Shown: piece by piece, positions 1-7,846 of the stretch
Layout: every line of letters begins with the position of its first letter
Position numbering within the stretch: the stretch's first letter is position 1
Program-made: the position numbers and the translations under genes
Source of the DNA: an uncultured bacterium
Lineage (GTDB): Bacteria > Bacillota > Negativicutes > Acidaminococcales > Acidaminococcaceae
Direction: 5' to 3'
Length of the DNA: 43,981 nucleotides
NCBI GenBank assembly: GCA_905215645.1
Contig: CAJMQS010000018.1
Coordinates: 1 to 43,981 of the forward strand
Notes under the pieces: model-generated
Told to the model about the DNA's origin: nothing
What the model saw: the letters and a program-made list of their open reading frames with translations, nothing else
Databases searched by the model: none

Positions 1-31
1 CAGACTTGAGCCGCTACGCGGCTCTACAGCT
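1..31 (+). repeat. Right end of a dispersed intergenic repeat, cut by the window edge
   Basis: The first bases (CAGACTT followed by the stem GAGCCGC-TAC-GCGGCTC at 8-24 and then TACAGCT) are nearly identical to the right ends of the repeats ending at about 22929 and 30057. The loop bases differ between copies while the 7-bp stem is kept. Only the last part of this copy lies in the window. Confidence 0.7.
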
Positions 32-1185
32 AGGGGGTGTTGCACACAACGTGCAACACCCCCCTCTTTTATTCCCCCCCACACCTCTTGGGCGATGGAT
101 CTCACCAAGGCCAATTTGGCCCATTGTTCTGCTTCAGTCAGTTTGTTGCCGATTTCGCAGGAGGCGAACCCGCACTGGGGACTGAGGCAGAGATTTTCCA
201 GCGGTACATACTTTGCAGCTTCGTGGATCCTGGCGATGACCTGATCCCGATCTTCCAGTTCCGGACGCTTGGTAGTGATGAGCCCCAGCACCACCTGTTT
301 CCTGGGAGCCACTTCCTTCAGCGGTTCGAAGCCCCCAGACCGTTCATCATCGAATTCCAGATAGAAAGCATCTACATTTTCCTTCCCGAACAACAGAGGA
401 GCAATGGGTCCGTACCCGCCTCGGGCCGCCCAGGTGGAATGGTAGTTGCCCCGGCACACATGGGTGGTGATTGCCAGGTCCGCCGGATGGCCTTCCAGGG
501 CCAAGTTGTTCAGCCGCAGATATTCCTCCGCGATTTCCTTTAAGGAAACAGCTCCCTTCTGCCGTTTGTTCCAGTATTCCGTGTCGCAGAACATACCCCA
601 GGTGCAGTCATCCAGCTGGATGTTCCGGCAGCCGGCCTCATACAGATCTCGGAATACCTGCCGGTAAGCGGCGGCGATATCTTGGAGCAGTGCTTCCCGG
701 TCCGGGTACACTGCATCAGTGATTTTCCCGTTGTTCCCCCGGTACAGTTCCGCCAGGAGCTGGGCCGGGGCTGGGAGGGTCTGCCGGGCCAAGGTGTTTT
801 CATCCTCGAACCCTTTCACATATTTGAAATGTTCTACAAAGGGATGGTCCTTCCCGCTGATCTTCCCGGTGACGATGGCAGTGCCCCGGGCGGTCTCTTC
901 CCCATGGAACAGATATCCTTGTTCCAGTTCGATGTGGGTGATGCCCTGGAACCCCCAGAAAAAGTCCAAGTGCCAGTAACTCCGCCGGAATTCCCCGTCG
1001 GTGAGGGTATGGAGCCCGGCGGCCTTCTGTCTTTCAATGAGTTGGGCGATTTCTTCGTCCTCCACCTGCTTCAAGTCCAAGGCCGCAATCTCTCCTCGGG
1101 CAAAATGGGCCCGGGCCTCTTTCAAACGGTCTGGCCGCAGGAAACTCCCTACTATATCAAAATGGAATGGTGCACGTAAAGTCAT
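1..1185 (-). CDS. Cobalamin-independent methionine synthase-like protein (YxjG/MetE C-terminal family)
   Basis: Conceptual translation gives MTLRAPFHFDIVGSFLRP at the N-terminus, an LTDGEFRR motif, THVCRGN near residue 243 and SPQCGF near residue 338. These are the zinc-ligand regions of the UROD/MetE-like fold of the Meth_synt_2 family. Such proteins move a methyl group from a folate or small donor to homocysteine, and the YxjG type lacks the MetE N-terminal half. The ATG at 1185 follows GAGGGG. The natural end is expected near 69-71, where a TAA sits just after a run of seven C (74-80), but as written the frame misses that TAA and stays open to the window edge. A one-base indel in the homopolymer, real or a sequencing artefact, would explain this. 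Product family is firm; the exact end is not. Confidence 0.85.
   Translation of the reverse strand, partial: MTLRAPFHFDIVGSFLRPDRLKEARAHFARGEIAALDLKQVEDEEIAQLIERQKAAGLHTLTDGEFRRSYWHLDFFWGFQGITHIELEQGYLFHGEETARGTAIVTGKISGKDHPFVEHFKYVKGFEDENTLARQTLPAPAQLLAELYRGNNGKITDAVYPDREALLQDIAAAYRQVFRDLYEAGCRNIQLDDCTWGMFCDTEYWNKRQKGAVSLKEIAEEYLRLNNLALEGHPADLAITTHVCRGNYHSTWAARGGYGPIAPLLFGKENVDAFYLEFDDERSGGFEPLKEVAPRKQVVLGLITTKRPELEDRDQVIARIHEAAKYVPLENLCLSPQCGFASCEIGNKLTEAEQWAKLALVRSIAQEVWGGIKEGGVARCVQHPLAVEPRSGSSL
33..70 (+). terminator. Hairpin with perfect 13-bp stem and plus-strand T-run
   Basis: GGGGGTGTTGCAC (33-45) and GTGCAACACCCCC (51-63) pair perfectly around a 5-nt loop, and CTCTTTT follows on the plus strand. 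In the minus direction, that of the methionine synthase-like gene, there is no T-run after the stem, although the position just after that gene's expected end suggests a two-way role. The same stem recurs at 22926. Confidence 0.65.
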
Positions 1186-1244
1186 TGTTAAAACCCCTCT
1201 CTGTATTCCGAGCATTCTGCTCTGTTTTCTTTTTCATGGGTCTT

Positions 1245-1273
1245 ATTGTAGCGGATGGAGAGGCGTTTGTATA
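1245..1273 (-). promoter_or_regulatory. Sigma-70-type promoter of the methionine synthase-like gene
   Basis: On the minus strand TATACA (1273-1268) lies 17 bp from TACAAT (1250-1245), about 60 nt before the ATG at 1185. The leader is too short for a SAM riboswitch and shows no long hairpin. Confidence 0.5.
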
Positions 1274-1301
1274 ATGGTTAAAAAGTTGGGGTTGATATAG
1301 A

Positions 1302-1341
1302 TAAAAAGAATAGCAGAGTGCTGCAGATGCAGCACCCTGCT
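1302..1341 (-). terminator. Intrinsic terminator-like hairpin downstream of hydE
   Basis: AGCAGAGTGCTGCA (1312-1325) pairs with TGCAGCACCCTGCT (1328-1341) with one mismatch; reading on the minus strand it is followed by ATTCTTTTT. It would end transcripts of the operon that finishes with hydE, after passing through the repeat at 1345-1506. Confidence 0.6.
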
Positions 1342-1344
1342 ATT

Positions 1345-1506
1345 GTCAGCAGTCAACGGTCAGCGGTCAGCAGCCGTTGGAAATCAATTTTTGCAAATTG
1401 ATTTTGAAATCATAAAGCAATGCCTGTTGAATATTCTTTCCGTTATTCAAAGCCAGCCTTACTGGCTTCCTTTGGCCGTTGACCATTGACAGCTGACCGT
1501 TGACAG
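1345..1506. repeat. Palindromic intergenic element with tandem GTCAACGGTCAGC-type ends
   Basis: The left end (1345-1374) is built from repeats of GTCAACGGTC / GTCAGC, and the right end (1474-1506) carries the same units inverted (GGCCGTTGACC, GCTGACCGTTGACAG). Between them lie two further hairpins, one of TCAATTTTTGCAAATTGA type and AGCCAG-CCTTA-CTGGCT (1451-1467). It fills the gap between hydE and the methionine synthase-like gene; no coding sequence is visible. The architecture matches the larger repeat family elsewhere in the window although the end sequence differs. Confidence 0.6.
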
Positions 1507-1519
1507 TGCAGGGTAATTT

Positions 1520-2629
1520 TTATTTCCCTGCGCCCCCATGCTCCCGAAAATAATGAGGCGAATCTCCCCATTTCCCGAATCCAACCATGTCCCCCACCGA
1601 GGCCACCCGGGCAGAGAGACAGTTCCGGCACTGGTCGGGACTGTCCTCTACACAGGGTTTGTTGTCGTACAGCAGATAATCAGGCCGGAATTTGGGCAGG
1701 GTCACGATGGGCATGAGGATGTTGGCTCCGGCCTTCAGGCCCAGCTCCCGCCCCAGGGGATTCAGTGCCTGGAGGGCGGTGGTAGCAGCAATATTCACGT
1801 CCTTCAGGAAGAGCCGGGTCACAGCAATCATGTTCAGTCCCAAGATGAACCGGTGCTGCTGGGCTTCCGGGGTATTCCCTCCCGCTGCCACCACCTGTTT
1901 CCCCAAAGGAGTATTGTGATGGACCACATAGGGCCCCATGCCGATCATGTCGATGTCCATGTCCCGATAGAACAGGATATCATCCGCCAGGTCTTCTAAG
2001 GTCTGGCCCGGCAGGCCGATCATCACCCCGGTGCCTACCTGATACCCCAGTTTCCGGAGAATCTCCAGGCAGTGCTTCCGTACCGTCCATTCATGATGCC
2101 CATCCCGGGGATGGAGAGTAGCATACAAGGCCGGATTGCTGGTCTCGATCCGCAGCAGGTACCGGTGGGCCCCCGCTTCCTTCCAGCGCCGGTAGGTGTC
2201 TTCCGTCTGTTCTCCCAAGCACAGAGTAAGTCCCAGTTTTCCGTCACTGAACTTCTTGATGTCCCGGACCAGCCCTTCCACATAGGAGATGAATTCCTCA
2301 TCCTGCCGTTCGCCGGACTGGAGGGTCAGGGATCCATGCTGGTTGTCCAGAGCCCACTTCGCCATGGCCAGGATGTCTTCCCGGGAAGTGTCGAACCGTT
2401 CCACTTCCTCATTGTCCCGGCGGATGCCGCAGTAAAGGCAATTTTTGATGCACCGGTTGGAAAATTCCAGGAGCCCTCGATAGTAGGCCACCCGGCCCAC
2501 GGAAGCGCTTTTCACCGCATAGGCGGCGTCGTAGAGAGCCTTCCGGTCTTCCGGATCCGTCAGCCCCAGCAAGGCGACAAGATCCGCCCGGTCCAGTTTT
2601 TCTTTTTGCAGCAGTGTTTGGAGATCCAT
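1520..2629 (-). CDS. hydE: [FeFe]-hydrogenase maturase HydE, radical SAM protein
   Basis: A 369-aa radical SAM protein. C60-x3-C64-x2-C67 in a FSNRCIKNCLYCGIRRDN context, the LQSGE segment, ETSNPALY and GLPGQTLEDLADD all match HydE (a BioB-like TIM barrel). A C-terminal CVEDSPDQCRNC cluster resembles the second, optional Fe-S site of HydE. The family helps build the diiron part of the H-cluster. The ATG at 2629 follows AAAGGAA. It is the last gene of the metF-metH run, 13 bp after the permease, and no hydF or hydG is adjacent, which is unusual. An [FeFe]-hydrogenase-like protein lies 32 kb away at 34753-36009. A related radical SAM methyl-shuffling enzyme such as PylB is a weaker alternative. 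Confidence 0.85.
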   Translation of the reverse strand: MDLQTLLQKEKLDRADLVALLGLTDPEDRKALYDAAYAVKSASVGRVAYYRGLLEFSNRCIKNCLYCGIRRDNEEVERFDTSREDILAMAKWALDNQHGSLTLQSGERQDEEFISYVEGLVRDIKKFSDGKLGLTLCLGEQTEDTYRRWKEAGAHRYLLRIETSNPALYATLHPRDGHHEWTVRKHCLEILRKLGYQVGTGVMIGLPGQTLEDLADDILFYRDMDIDMIGMGPYVVHHNTPLGKQVVAAGGNTPEAQQHRFILGLNMIAVTRLFLKDVNIAATTALQALNPLGRELGLKAGANILMPIVTLPKFRPDYLLYDNKPCVEDSPDQCRNCLSARVASVGDMVGFGKWGDSPHYFREHGGAGK

Positions 2630-2642
2630 ATAATTCCTTTCT

Positions 2643-3947
2643 TTATTCTTCCTTTTCTTTGATCAGTCCCCGCTTCTTCTTGCTGGCGTAGACGAAATAG
2701 TAGGGCAGGATCACCAGGCAGCCTCCCAGGCCCCAGATCAGCTGGATGGTCTTGGCATTGGACAGCATCCACAGGCTGGTGATGAGGGCGATCACCGGAA
2801 TGGTGATGCCTCCGGGGATCTTATAGGTCCGAGGCCGGTCCGCCCATTTTTTCCGGAACACGATCACGGCCAGGCAGGTGGGCAGGTACTGGGTAAACCG
2901 GGATACGGCGCTGATAGCCGCCAAGGTAGTGAAACTGCCGCTCCAGGCCAGGGCGATGCTCAGCACGGCGATGACGATGCTGGCCACATAGGGAGTTCCC
3001 CAAGGCGTCCGTTTGGCCAGCACTGCCGGCAGCATCCCGTCTTCCGAGAGAGAGGTGCAGGCCCGGGGCGCAAAGAAAGATTCCGCCATATTGATGCCCC
3101 CCATGGAGAACAGGGTGCCCACCAGGATGATATAAGACCCTACCGGTCCTAGGATCCGTCCGAAGGCCGTCTGGATGGGTGCTTTATCCGTGGCCAATTC
3201 CGGCCCCAGGATCCCGATGGAAATAGCCACTACCAGCATGTAGATCACCGTCACCAGCACCATGGTCAGGATGATTCCCCGGGGCAGGTTTCTCTTGGGA
3301 TCTTTGAAATCTTCCGCCCCCACGGCAATGGCTTCGAAGCCCGTAAAGGCAAAGAACATGGTAATGGCAGCGTTGGCAAAGGCTCCTTCTTCCAAATGGG
3401 TCGGTACAAGGGGGGTGAAGTTGCTTCCGTCGAGGAAGAAGATCCCCAAGGCGATGAACAGCACCAAAGGAACCAGTTTGGACACGGTAAGGATGTTGTT
3501 CAGGTATTTGGAAGCCTTGACCCCGGCAATATTCAGGGCGCTGAGGCCTCCGATCAGCACGGCGGCGATGAAGTCCTTGGCCTTGTCCCCGGCAAGGGCC
3601 GGGAAGGCAGCCCCCAAGGCGGTGGCAAACCCCACGGCCATGGCGGCCCAGGCGATGATGGTCACCACCAGTTTCAATACCCCGATCTCATAGCCCCAGA
3701 AATCCCCGAAAGCCGCTTTGGCATACAGGTAGGGCCCTCCGTTCCGGGAAAAGAACCCGGCAGCTTCTGCAAAGCACAGGGCCAGGGCTCCGGCCAGGAA
3801 GGCATCGAAGAGCAGGATGCCCAGGGAGGCTGTTCCCATCAAAGCATAGGCCCGATTGGGCAGCAGGAAGATCCCGGTACCGATGATGCTGTTGATGCCC
3901 AGGAGGATGATGCTGAACAGCCCGAATTTTTCTTTTTTCTCCGTCAT
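2643..3947 (-). CDS. APC-superfamily amino-acid permease
   Basis: About 434 aa with the APC signature GINSIIGTGIFLLPN near the N-terminus and roughly 12 hydrophobic segments, including AAITMFFAFTGFEAIAVGAEDFKDPKRNLPRG. The family exchanges or imports amino acids or amines across the inner membrane using proton or solute gradients; substrate cannot be read from sequence. The ATG at 3947 lies one base after the stop of the upstream hydrolase gene, and AAGGAG within that gene's end serves as its ribosome site, so the two are probably translated together. Pairing with a gamma-glutamyl hydrolase suggests an amine or gamma-glutamyl compound as substrate, which is inference. Confidence 0.85.
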   Translation of the reverse strand: MTEKKEKFGLFSIILLGINSIIGTGIFLLPNRAYALMGTASLGILLFDAFLAGALALCFAEAAGFFSRNGGPYLYAKAAFGDFWGYEIGVLKLVVTIIAWAAMAVGFATALGAAFPALAGDKAKDFIAAVLIGGLSALNIAGVKASKYLNNILTVSKLVPLVLFIALGIFFLDGSNFTPLVPTHLEEGAFANAAITMFFAFTGFEAIAVGAEDFKDPKRNLPRGIILTMVLVTVIYMLVVAISIGILGPELATDKAPIQTAFGRILGPVGSYIILVGTLFSMGGINMAESFFAPRACTSLSEDGMLPAVLAKRTPWGTPYVASIVIAVLSIALAWSGSFTTLAAISAVSRFTQYLPTCLAVIVFRKKWADRPRTYKIPGGITIPVIALITSLWMLSNAKTIQLIWGLGGCLVILPYYFVYASKKKRGLIKEKEE

Positions 3948-3948
3948 A

Positions 3949-4686
3949 CTATGCGTTCTCTCCTTGGGCCGCTGCGATGAAATCGACAAAAAGGGCTTTG
4001 GCCAGCTGGTTGTTGATGGACATCATCTCTGGATGGAACTGGTAGGCCATGAGATAGTTTTCCCCGGTCCCTTCCATGATTTCCACGGTGCCGTCTTTGG
4101 CCCGTCCGGTCACGGCCAGGCCCTGGCCCACTTGATGTACCGTCTGATGATGGTGGGTATTGGTGACCCATTCCGTCCGTCCCAAGATCCGGGCCGCCCG
4201 GCTGCCAGCCTGGATTTCTACCGTATGGGTAGGGGTGGCCGGATCTTGATTCTGGGAATGCTTCACAAAGGAGTTTTTGTCCAGAGACAGATCCTGGTAC
4301 AAGGTCCCTCCATGGGCCACGTTGATGATCTGACAGCCCCGGCAGATCCCCATGACAGGGATGCCCCGCTTTTCCGCTTCCGCCAGGAGCAGCAGGTCGA
4401 ATTTATCCCGTTCCGGCCACACCGGTCCGATCTGCCGGCAGGGTTCTTCTCCATACAGGAGGGGATACACATCATGGCCGCCGCTGAGCACCAGCCCGTC
4501 CACCCGGCTCATGATTTCCCGGGAGGCTCCTTCATCTTCCGTAAAGGGGACTAAAATCGCCACCCCGCCGGCTTCGTTCACAGAACGGATATAATCATCA
4601 TTCACATAGGAACGGTGGTAGCCGGCAAAAACGCCGCGGCCATCCACCATATGGCTTCCTGATACGCCAATGAGAGGTCTCTTCAT
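3949..4686 (-). CDS. Gamma-glutamyl-gamma-aminobutyrate hydrolase-like class I glutamine amidotransferase (peptidase C26)
   Basis: About 245 aa from the ATG at 4686 (MKRPLIGVSGS). The nucleophile elbow MGICRGCQIINVAHGG places Cys115, and YQFHPEMM provides the catalytic His near the C-terminus. PuuD-type members hydrolyse gamma-glutamyl-GABA; others cut folate polyglutamates or other gamma-glutamyl amides. It lies 28 bp after metH and is coupled to the permease gene that follows. A role in processing an imported gamma-glutamyl compound, or folate polyglutamates given the metF/metH neighbours, is plausible but not shown. A longer upstream start would overlap the metH end and lacks family similarity. 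Confidence 0.8.
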   Translation of the reverse strand: MKRPLIGVSGSHMVDGRGVFAGYHRSYVNDDYIRSVNEAGGVAILVPFTEDEGASREIMSRVDGLVLSGGHDVYPLLYGEEPCRQIGPVWPERDKFDLLLLAEAEKRGIPVMGICRGCQIINVAHGGTLYQDLSLDKNSFVKHSQNQDPATPTHTVEIQAGSRAARILGRTEWVTNTHHHQTVHQVGQGLAVTGRAKDGTVEIMEGTGENYLMAYQFHPEMMSINNQLAKALFVDFIAAAQGENA

Positions 4687-4714
4687 AGATTCTTTCGCTT
4701 CTTTCTGCTCGGTT

Positions 4715-7135
4715 TTATTTGTGGAACAACTGGTTGGCATAGTTGACGCTGGCCACCGCATTGGCTCCATAGAAATCCGCTCCGATGGTCCGGGCGTATT
4801 CCTCGGTCATCACCGCGCCCCCCACCATCACCCGACAGTCCGGCAGGGTTTGGCGGATCTGGCGGATGGTCTCCACCATAGCACCTACGGTGGTAGTCAT
4901 GAGGGCGCTGAGCCCCACCAATTTGGCATTATGCTCCTGGGCGGCTTTTACCACTTCTTCCGGTGGCACGTCTTTCCCCAGGTCGATGACTTGGTAGCCA
5001 TAGTTTTCCAGAAGTACTTTCACGATGTTCTTGCCGATGTCGTGGATGTCCCCTTTCACCGTGCAGATGACGATGGGTTCTCCTTTTTCCGTGCTGGCTC
5101 CCGTAGCAATGGACTGCTTCAGGATCTCGAAGCCGGCCTTGGCCGCATCGGCGCTGACCAGCAGCTGGGGCAGGAACAGTTTCTTCTTTTCAAACAGGTC
5201 TCCTACGATGTTCAGGCCGGGGATCATGGATTCATTGATGATGTCTAGGGCCGGTTTTCCTTCCGCCAGCTGTTTCTTGACGCCGTTCTCCACCTGGCTG
5301 ATGAGGCCTTTGACAATGGCTTCTTCCAGGGGGTATTCCTTCTGGGCGGCTTTGCCCGCCGCCGGTTTGGGGCTGCCCTGGGATTTGGCCACCGCTACCA
5401 TCTGGGGAGCGTCTGCAAAATACTCCACGTACTTCTTGCAGCCCTCGTCTTTGCCGCTGAGAGCCCCATAGGCAATATAGGCCCCCATCATGGCCCCGCT
5501 GTTGGGGTTGATGATCCCGGCAGACAGGCCTGCCTGCATGGCCAGGGCGAAGAAGGCGCTGTTCACCGCATCCCGGCTGGGGAGCCCGAAGGAAATATTG
5601 GACACCCCCATGACCGTCTTGATGTGCCGGGCCTTCAGCTGCCGGATCACTTCCAGGTCGATCTGGGCGTTCTGACCCCCGGTGCTGATGGTCATGGCCA
5701 AAGGATCCATCACCATGTCTTTGGCAGAGATCCCATATCTCCCAGCTTCAGCGATGACCTTGTCTGCCACTTCCAGCCGGCCTTCTGCCGTGTCTGCGAT
5801 GCCGGCCTCATCCAAGCACAGGCCCACCAGAGCCGCCCCGTACTTTTTGGCCAGAGGCAGCACTTCTTGCATGTTTTCTGCCTTGCCGTTGACCGAGTTC
5901 AGCAGGGGACGGCCGTTGTACACCCGCAGTCCCCGTTCCATGGCTTCGATGTTGGAAGTATCGATCTGGAGGGGCACGGAAGTAATGGACTGGAGAGTCA
6001 GGATCACCTTTTCGATGAGGGCCGGTTCATCCACCCCGGGAACCCCCACGTTCACGTCCAACACCTGGGCCCCCTTGTCCAGCTGTTCCAGGGCCAGCTG
6101 GCACACATAGTCCATGTTCTGGGCCTTCAGGGCCTCTTTCAGCCGAGGTTTCCCGGTAGGATTGATCCGTTCCCCGATGATCACCGGCATCCCTTCGAAA
6201 TCCACCGCCGTCCCGTAGCCGGCAATGGCACAGGGTGCTCCGGACCGAGGTGTCGGGAGGGGGATGTCCCGGCAGGCTGCGATGAGCCGGGCAATGTGGT
6301 CCGGAGTGGTTCCGCAGCAGCCCCCCAGCACGGAGACCCCGGCTTCCGCAAAGGGCACCATGAGAGGCGCATAGCCCGCAGCATCGATGTGGAACACGGT
6401 CTTCCCGTCCTTCTGGACCGGCAGCCCCGCATTGGGATTAGCCACCAGAGGGATATCCACCGCCTGGAGAGCCCGGGGCACCAGCTTCACCAGAGTGTCG
6501 GGACCCTGGCCGCAGTTGAAGCCCACAGCCGCTGCCCCCAGGGCTTCCGCCATCACAAGGGCTGTAGTCACATCCGCCCCATTCAGCAGCTTCCCGTCTT
6601 CGTCAAAGGTAAAGGTGCACACGATGGGCAGCTCCGAATTTTCCTTGGCCGCCAGGATGGCTGCTTTGGCTTCATAGCTGTCGCTCATGGTTTCGATCAG
6701 GATCAGGTCCGCTCCAGCGGCATCTCCTGCCTTGACCTGCTGGGCATACAGGGATACTGCCTCCTCGAAAGGCAGGTCTCCAAAAGGCTGGAGCAGTTTC
6801 CCAGTAGGCCCCAGGTCCAAGGCCACAAAACCTTCCCTGCCTTCCGCCCCGAAAGCGGCCCGGGCATTTTCCACCCCGGCCCGGACCAGTTCTTCCACTT
6901 CCGGCTGGCCGTGGGCCGCTCCGAATTTCAGCCCATTGGCCCCGAAGGTATTGGTCTTTAGGATATCCACCCCAGCCCGGACATAGGCCTGATGGATGGC
7001 CCGGACCTTCTCCGGATGGAGCAGGTTCCAGGTTTCCGGCAGTTCTCCCGGCTTCAGGCCGGCTTCCTGGAGCATGGTCCCCATGGCTCCGTCAAAGAAC
7101 AGCCGTTTGGTATGCAGTGCTTCTGTAAAATTCAT
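4715..7135 (-). CDS. metH: Cobalamin-dependent methionine synthase without reactivation domain
   Basis: About 806 aa. Order of domains: homocysteine-binding barrel (1 to about 300, zinc motifs FNCGQGP and GGCCGTTPDHI), methyltetrahydrofolate-binding domain (from IIGERINPTGKPRLKEAL, about 320-570), B12 cap, and B12-binding Rossmann domain with GDIHDIGKN (His ligand to cobalt). The protein ends at NYANQLFHK, so the C-terminal SAM-dependent reactivation domain of E. coli MetH is absent; a separate gene for that domain lies directly upstream. The ATG at 7135 overlaps that gene's stop (ATGA) and follows AGGAGG. It catalyses methyl transfer from 5-methyl-THF to homocysteine, taking its substrate from the co-encoded MetF. 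Confidence 0.93.
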   Translation of the reverse strand: MNFTEALHTKRLFFDGAMGTMLQEAGLKPGELPETWNLLHPEKVRAIHQAYVRAGVDILKTNTFGANGLKFGAAHGQPEVEELVRAGVENARAAFGAEGREGFVALDLGPTGKLLQPFGDLPFEEAVSLYAQQVKAGDAAGADLILIETMSDSYEAKAAILAAKENSELPIVCTFTFDEDGKLLNGADVTTALVMAEALGAAAVGFNCGQGPDTLVKLVPRALQAVDIPLVANPNAGLPVQKDGKTVFHIDAAGYAPLMVPFAEAGVSVLGGCCGTTPDHIARLIAACRDIPLPTPRSGAPCAIAGYGTAVDFEGMPVIIGERINPTGKPRLKEALKAQNMDYVCQLALEQLDKGAQVLDVNVGVPGVDEPALIEKVILTLQSITSVPLQIDTSNIEAMERGLRVYNGRPLLNSVNGKAENMQEVLPLAKKYGAALVGLCLDEAGIADTAEGRLEVADKVIAEAGRYGISAKDMVMDPLAMTISTGGQNAQIDLEVIRQLKARHIKTVMGVSNISFGLPSRDAVNSAFFALAMQAGLSAGIINPNSGAMMGAYIAYGALSGKDEGCKKYVEYFADAPQMVAVAKSQGSPKPAAGKAAQKEYPLEEAIVKGLISQVENGVKKQLAEGKPALDIINESMIPGLNIVGDLFEKKKLFLPQLLVSADAAKAGFEILKQSIATGASTEKGEPIVICTVKGDIHDIGKNIVKVLLENYGYQVIDLGKDVPPEEVVKAAQEHNAKLVGLSALMTTTVGAMVETIRQIRQTLPDCRVMVGGAVMTEEYARTIGADFYGANAVASVNYANQLFHK

Positions 7136-7833
7136 AGTTCCTCCTGACGAAAAGGGCAGTCCACATTGCTGCAGGCCGCGCATTTTGTTTTCTTCCCGCA
7201 GCGGCTTTCTTCCCCATCAGCCGTTTGTTTCCCGCTCCGATCGATGCCGATCACGGCGGTGACGCTTTTGGTAGGGGCCATGATGCCCCCGGCAGTAAGG
7301 GTGAGGCCGATGGTCTTGGGACAATCCAGGAGACGGAAAATCTTCTGCTGTTCCGTCAAGTCCCAGTCCCCATACCCGGGAGAAAACCGGCTCCGGTACT
7401 GCCAGGTGTCCGGCAGATCCTGCTTCCAGACGATTTCCTGCTGGTCCAAATAGCTTTCGATCAGGGAAGCAGCCACCGCTTGGGCCGCCGCTCCTTCAGC
7501 GATGCTCCGGATGCTGATCCGGCGCAGGGCCGTATCCACCCGGGCTCCCAGGGTGGCTCCGAACAGCAGCAGGGTATCACAGCCCGCCAAGTGCCGGGCC
7601 AGACCGGAGCTGACAAATTCCGTTCCATTTTCCAGGATCACCCTTCCCTTTTCCTGGTCCGTCCCTTGGACCACCCGGCAGCTCCACTGCTGGATCACAT
7701 TCCGGGGCTGGACCTCATTCCGGAGCTGGAGGAAAGCCCGATCCACGGTGACTTTCGCTTGTTCGTCTCCCGGCCGGGCTCCGAAATACCGGAGGGCTTC
7801 TTTCTCATCGAACTGGATCCGCAGATTTCCCAT
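7132..7833 (-). CDS. Stand-alone methionine synthase reactivation (activation) domain protein
   Basis: A 233-aa protein matching the vitamin-B12-dependent methionine synthase activation-domain family: LLLFGATLGARVDTALRR, SRFSPGYGDWDLTEQQKIF and GGIMAPTKSVTAVIGI are the recognisable blocks, the middle one corresponding to the SAM-binding RxxPGY region of MetH. The C-terminus adds a Cys-rich tail (CGKKTKCAACSNVDC) that could hold a metal or Fe-S centre. Family members reductively remethylate inactive cob(II)alamin. It overlaps metH by 4 bp and sits 14 bp after metF, so it is very likely the missing part of the split MetH. The ATG at 7833 follows AAAGGAGAG. Confidence 0.85.
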   Translation of the reverse strand: MGNLRIQFDEKEALRYFGARPGDEQAKVTVDRAFLQLRNEVQPRNVIQQWSCRVVQGTDQEKGRVILENGTEFVSSGLARHLAGCDTLLLFGATLGARVDTALRRISIRSIAEGAAAQAVAASLIESYLDQQEIVWKQDLPDTWQYRSRFSPGYGDWDLTEQQKIFRLLDCPKTIGLTLTAGGIMAPTKSVTAVIGIDRSGKQTADGEESRCGKKTKCAACSNVDCPFRQEEL

Positions 7834-7846
7834 ACTGGCTCTCCTT

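Noticed and set aside
5624..6961. Long open frame of 445 codons opposite metH
   Set aside because: His/Gln-rich composition typical of an antisense frame of a GC-rich gene; the minus strand encodes clear MetH motifs.
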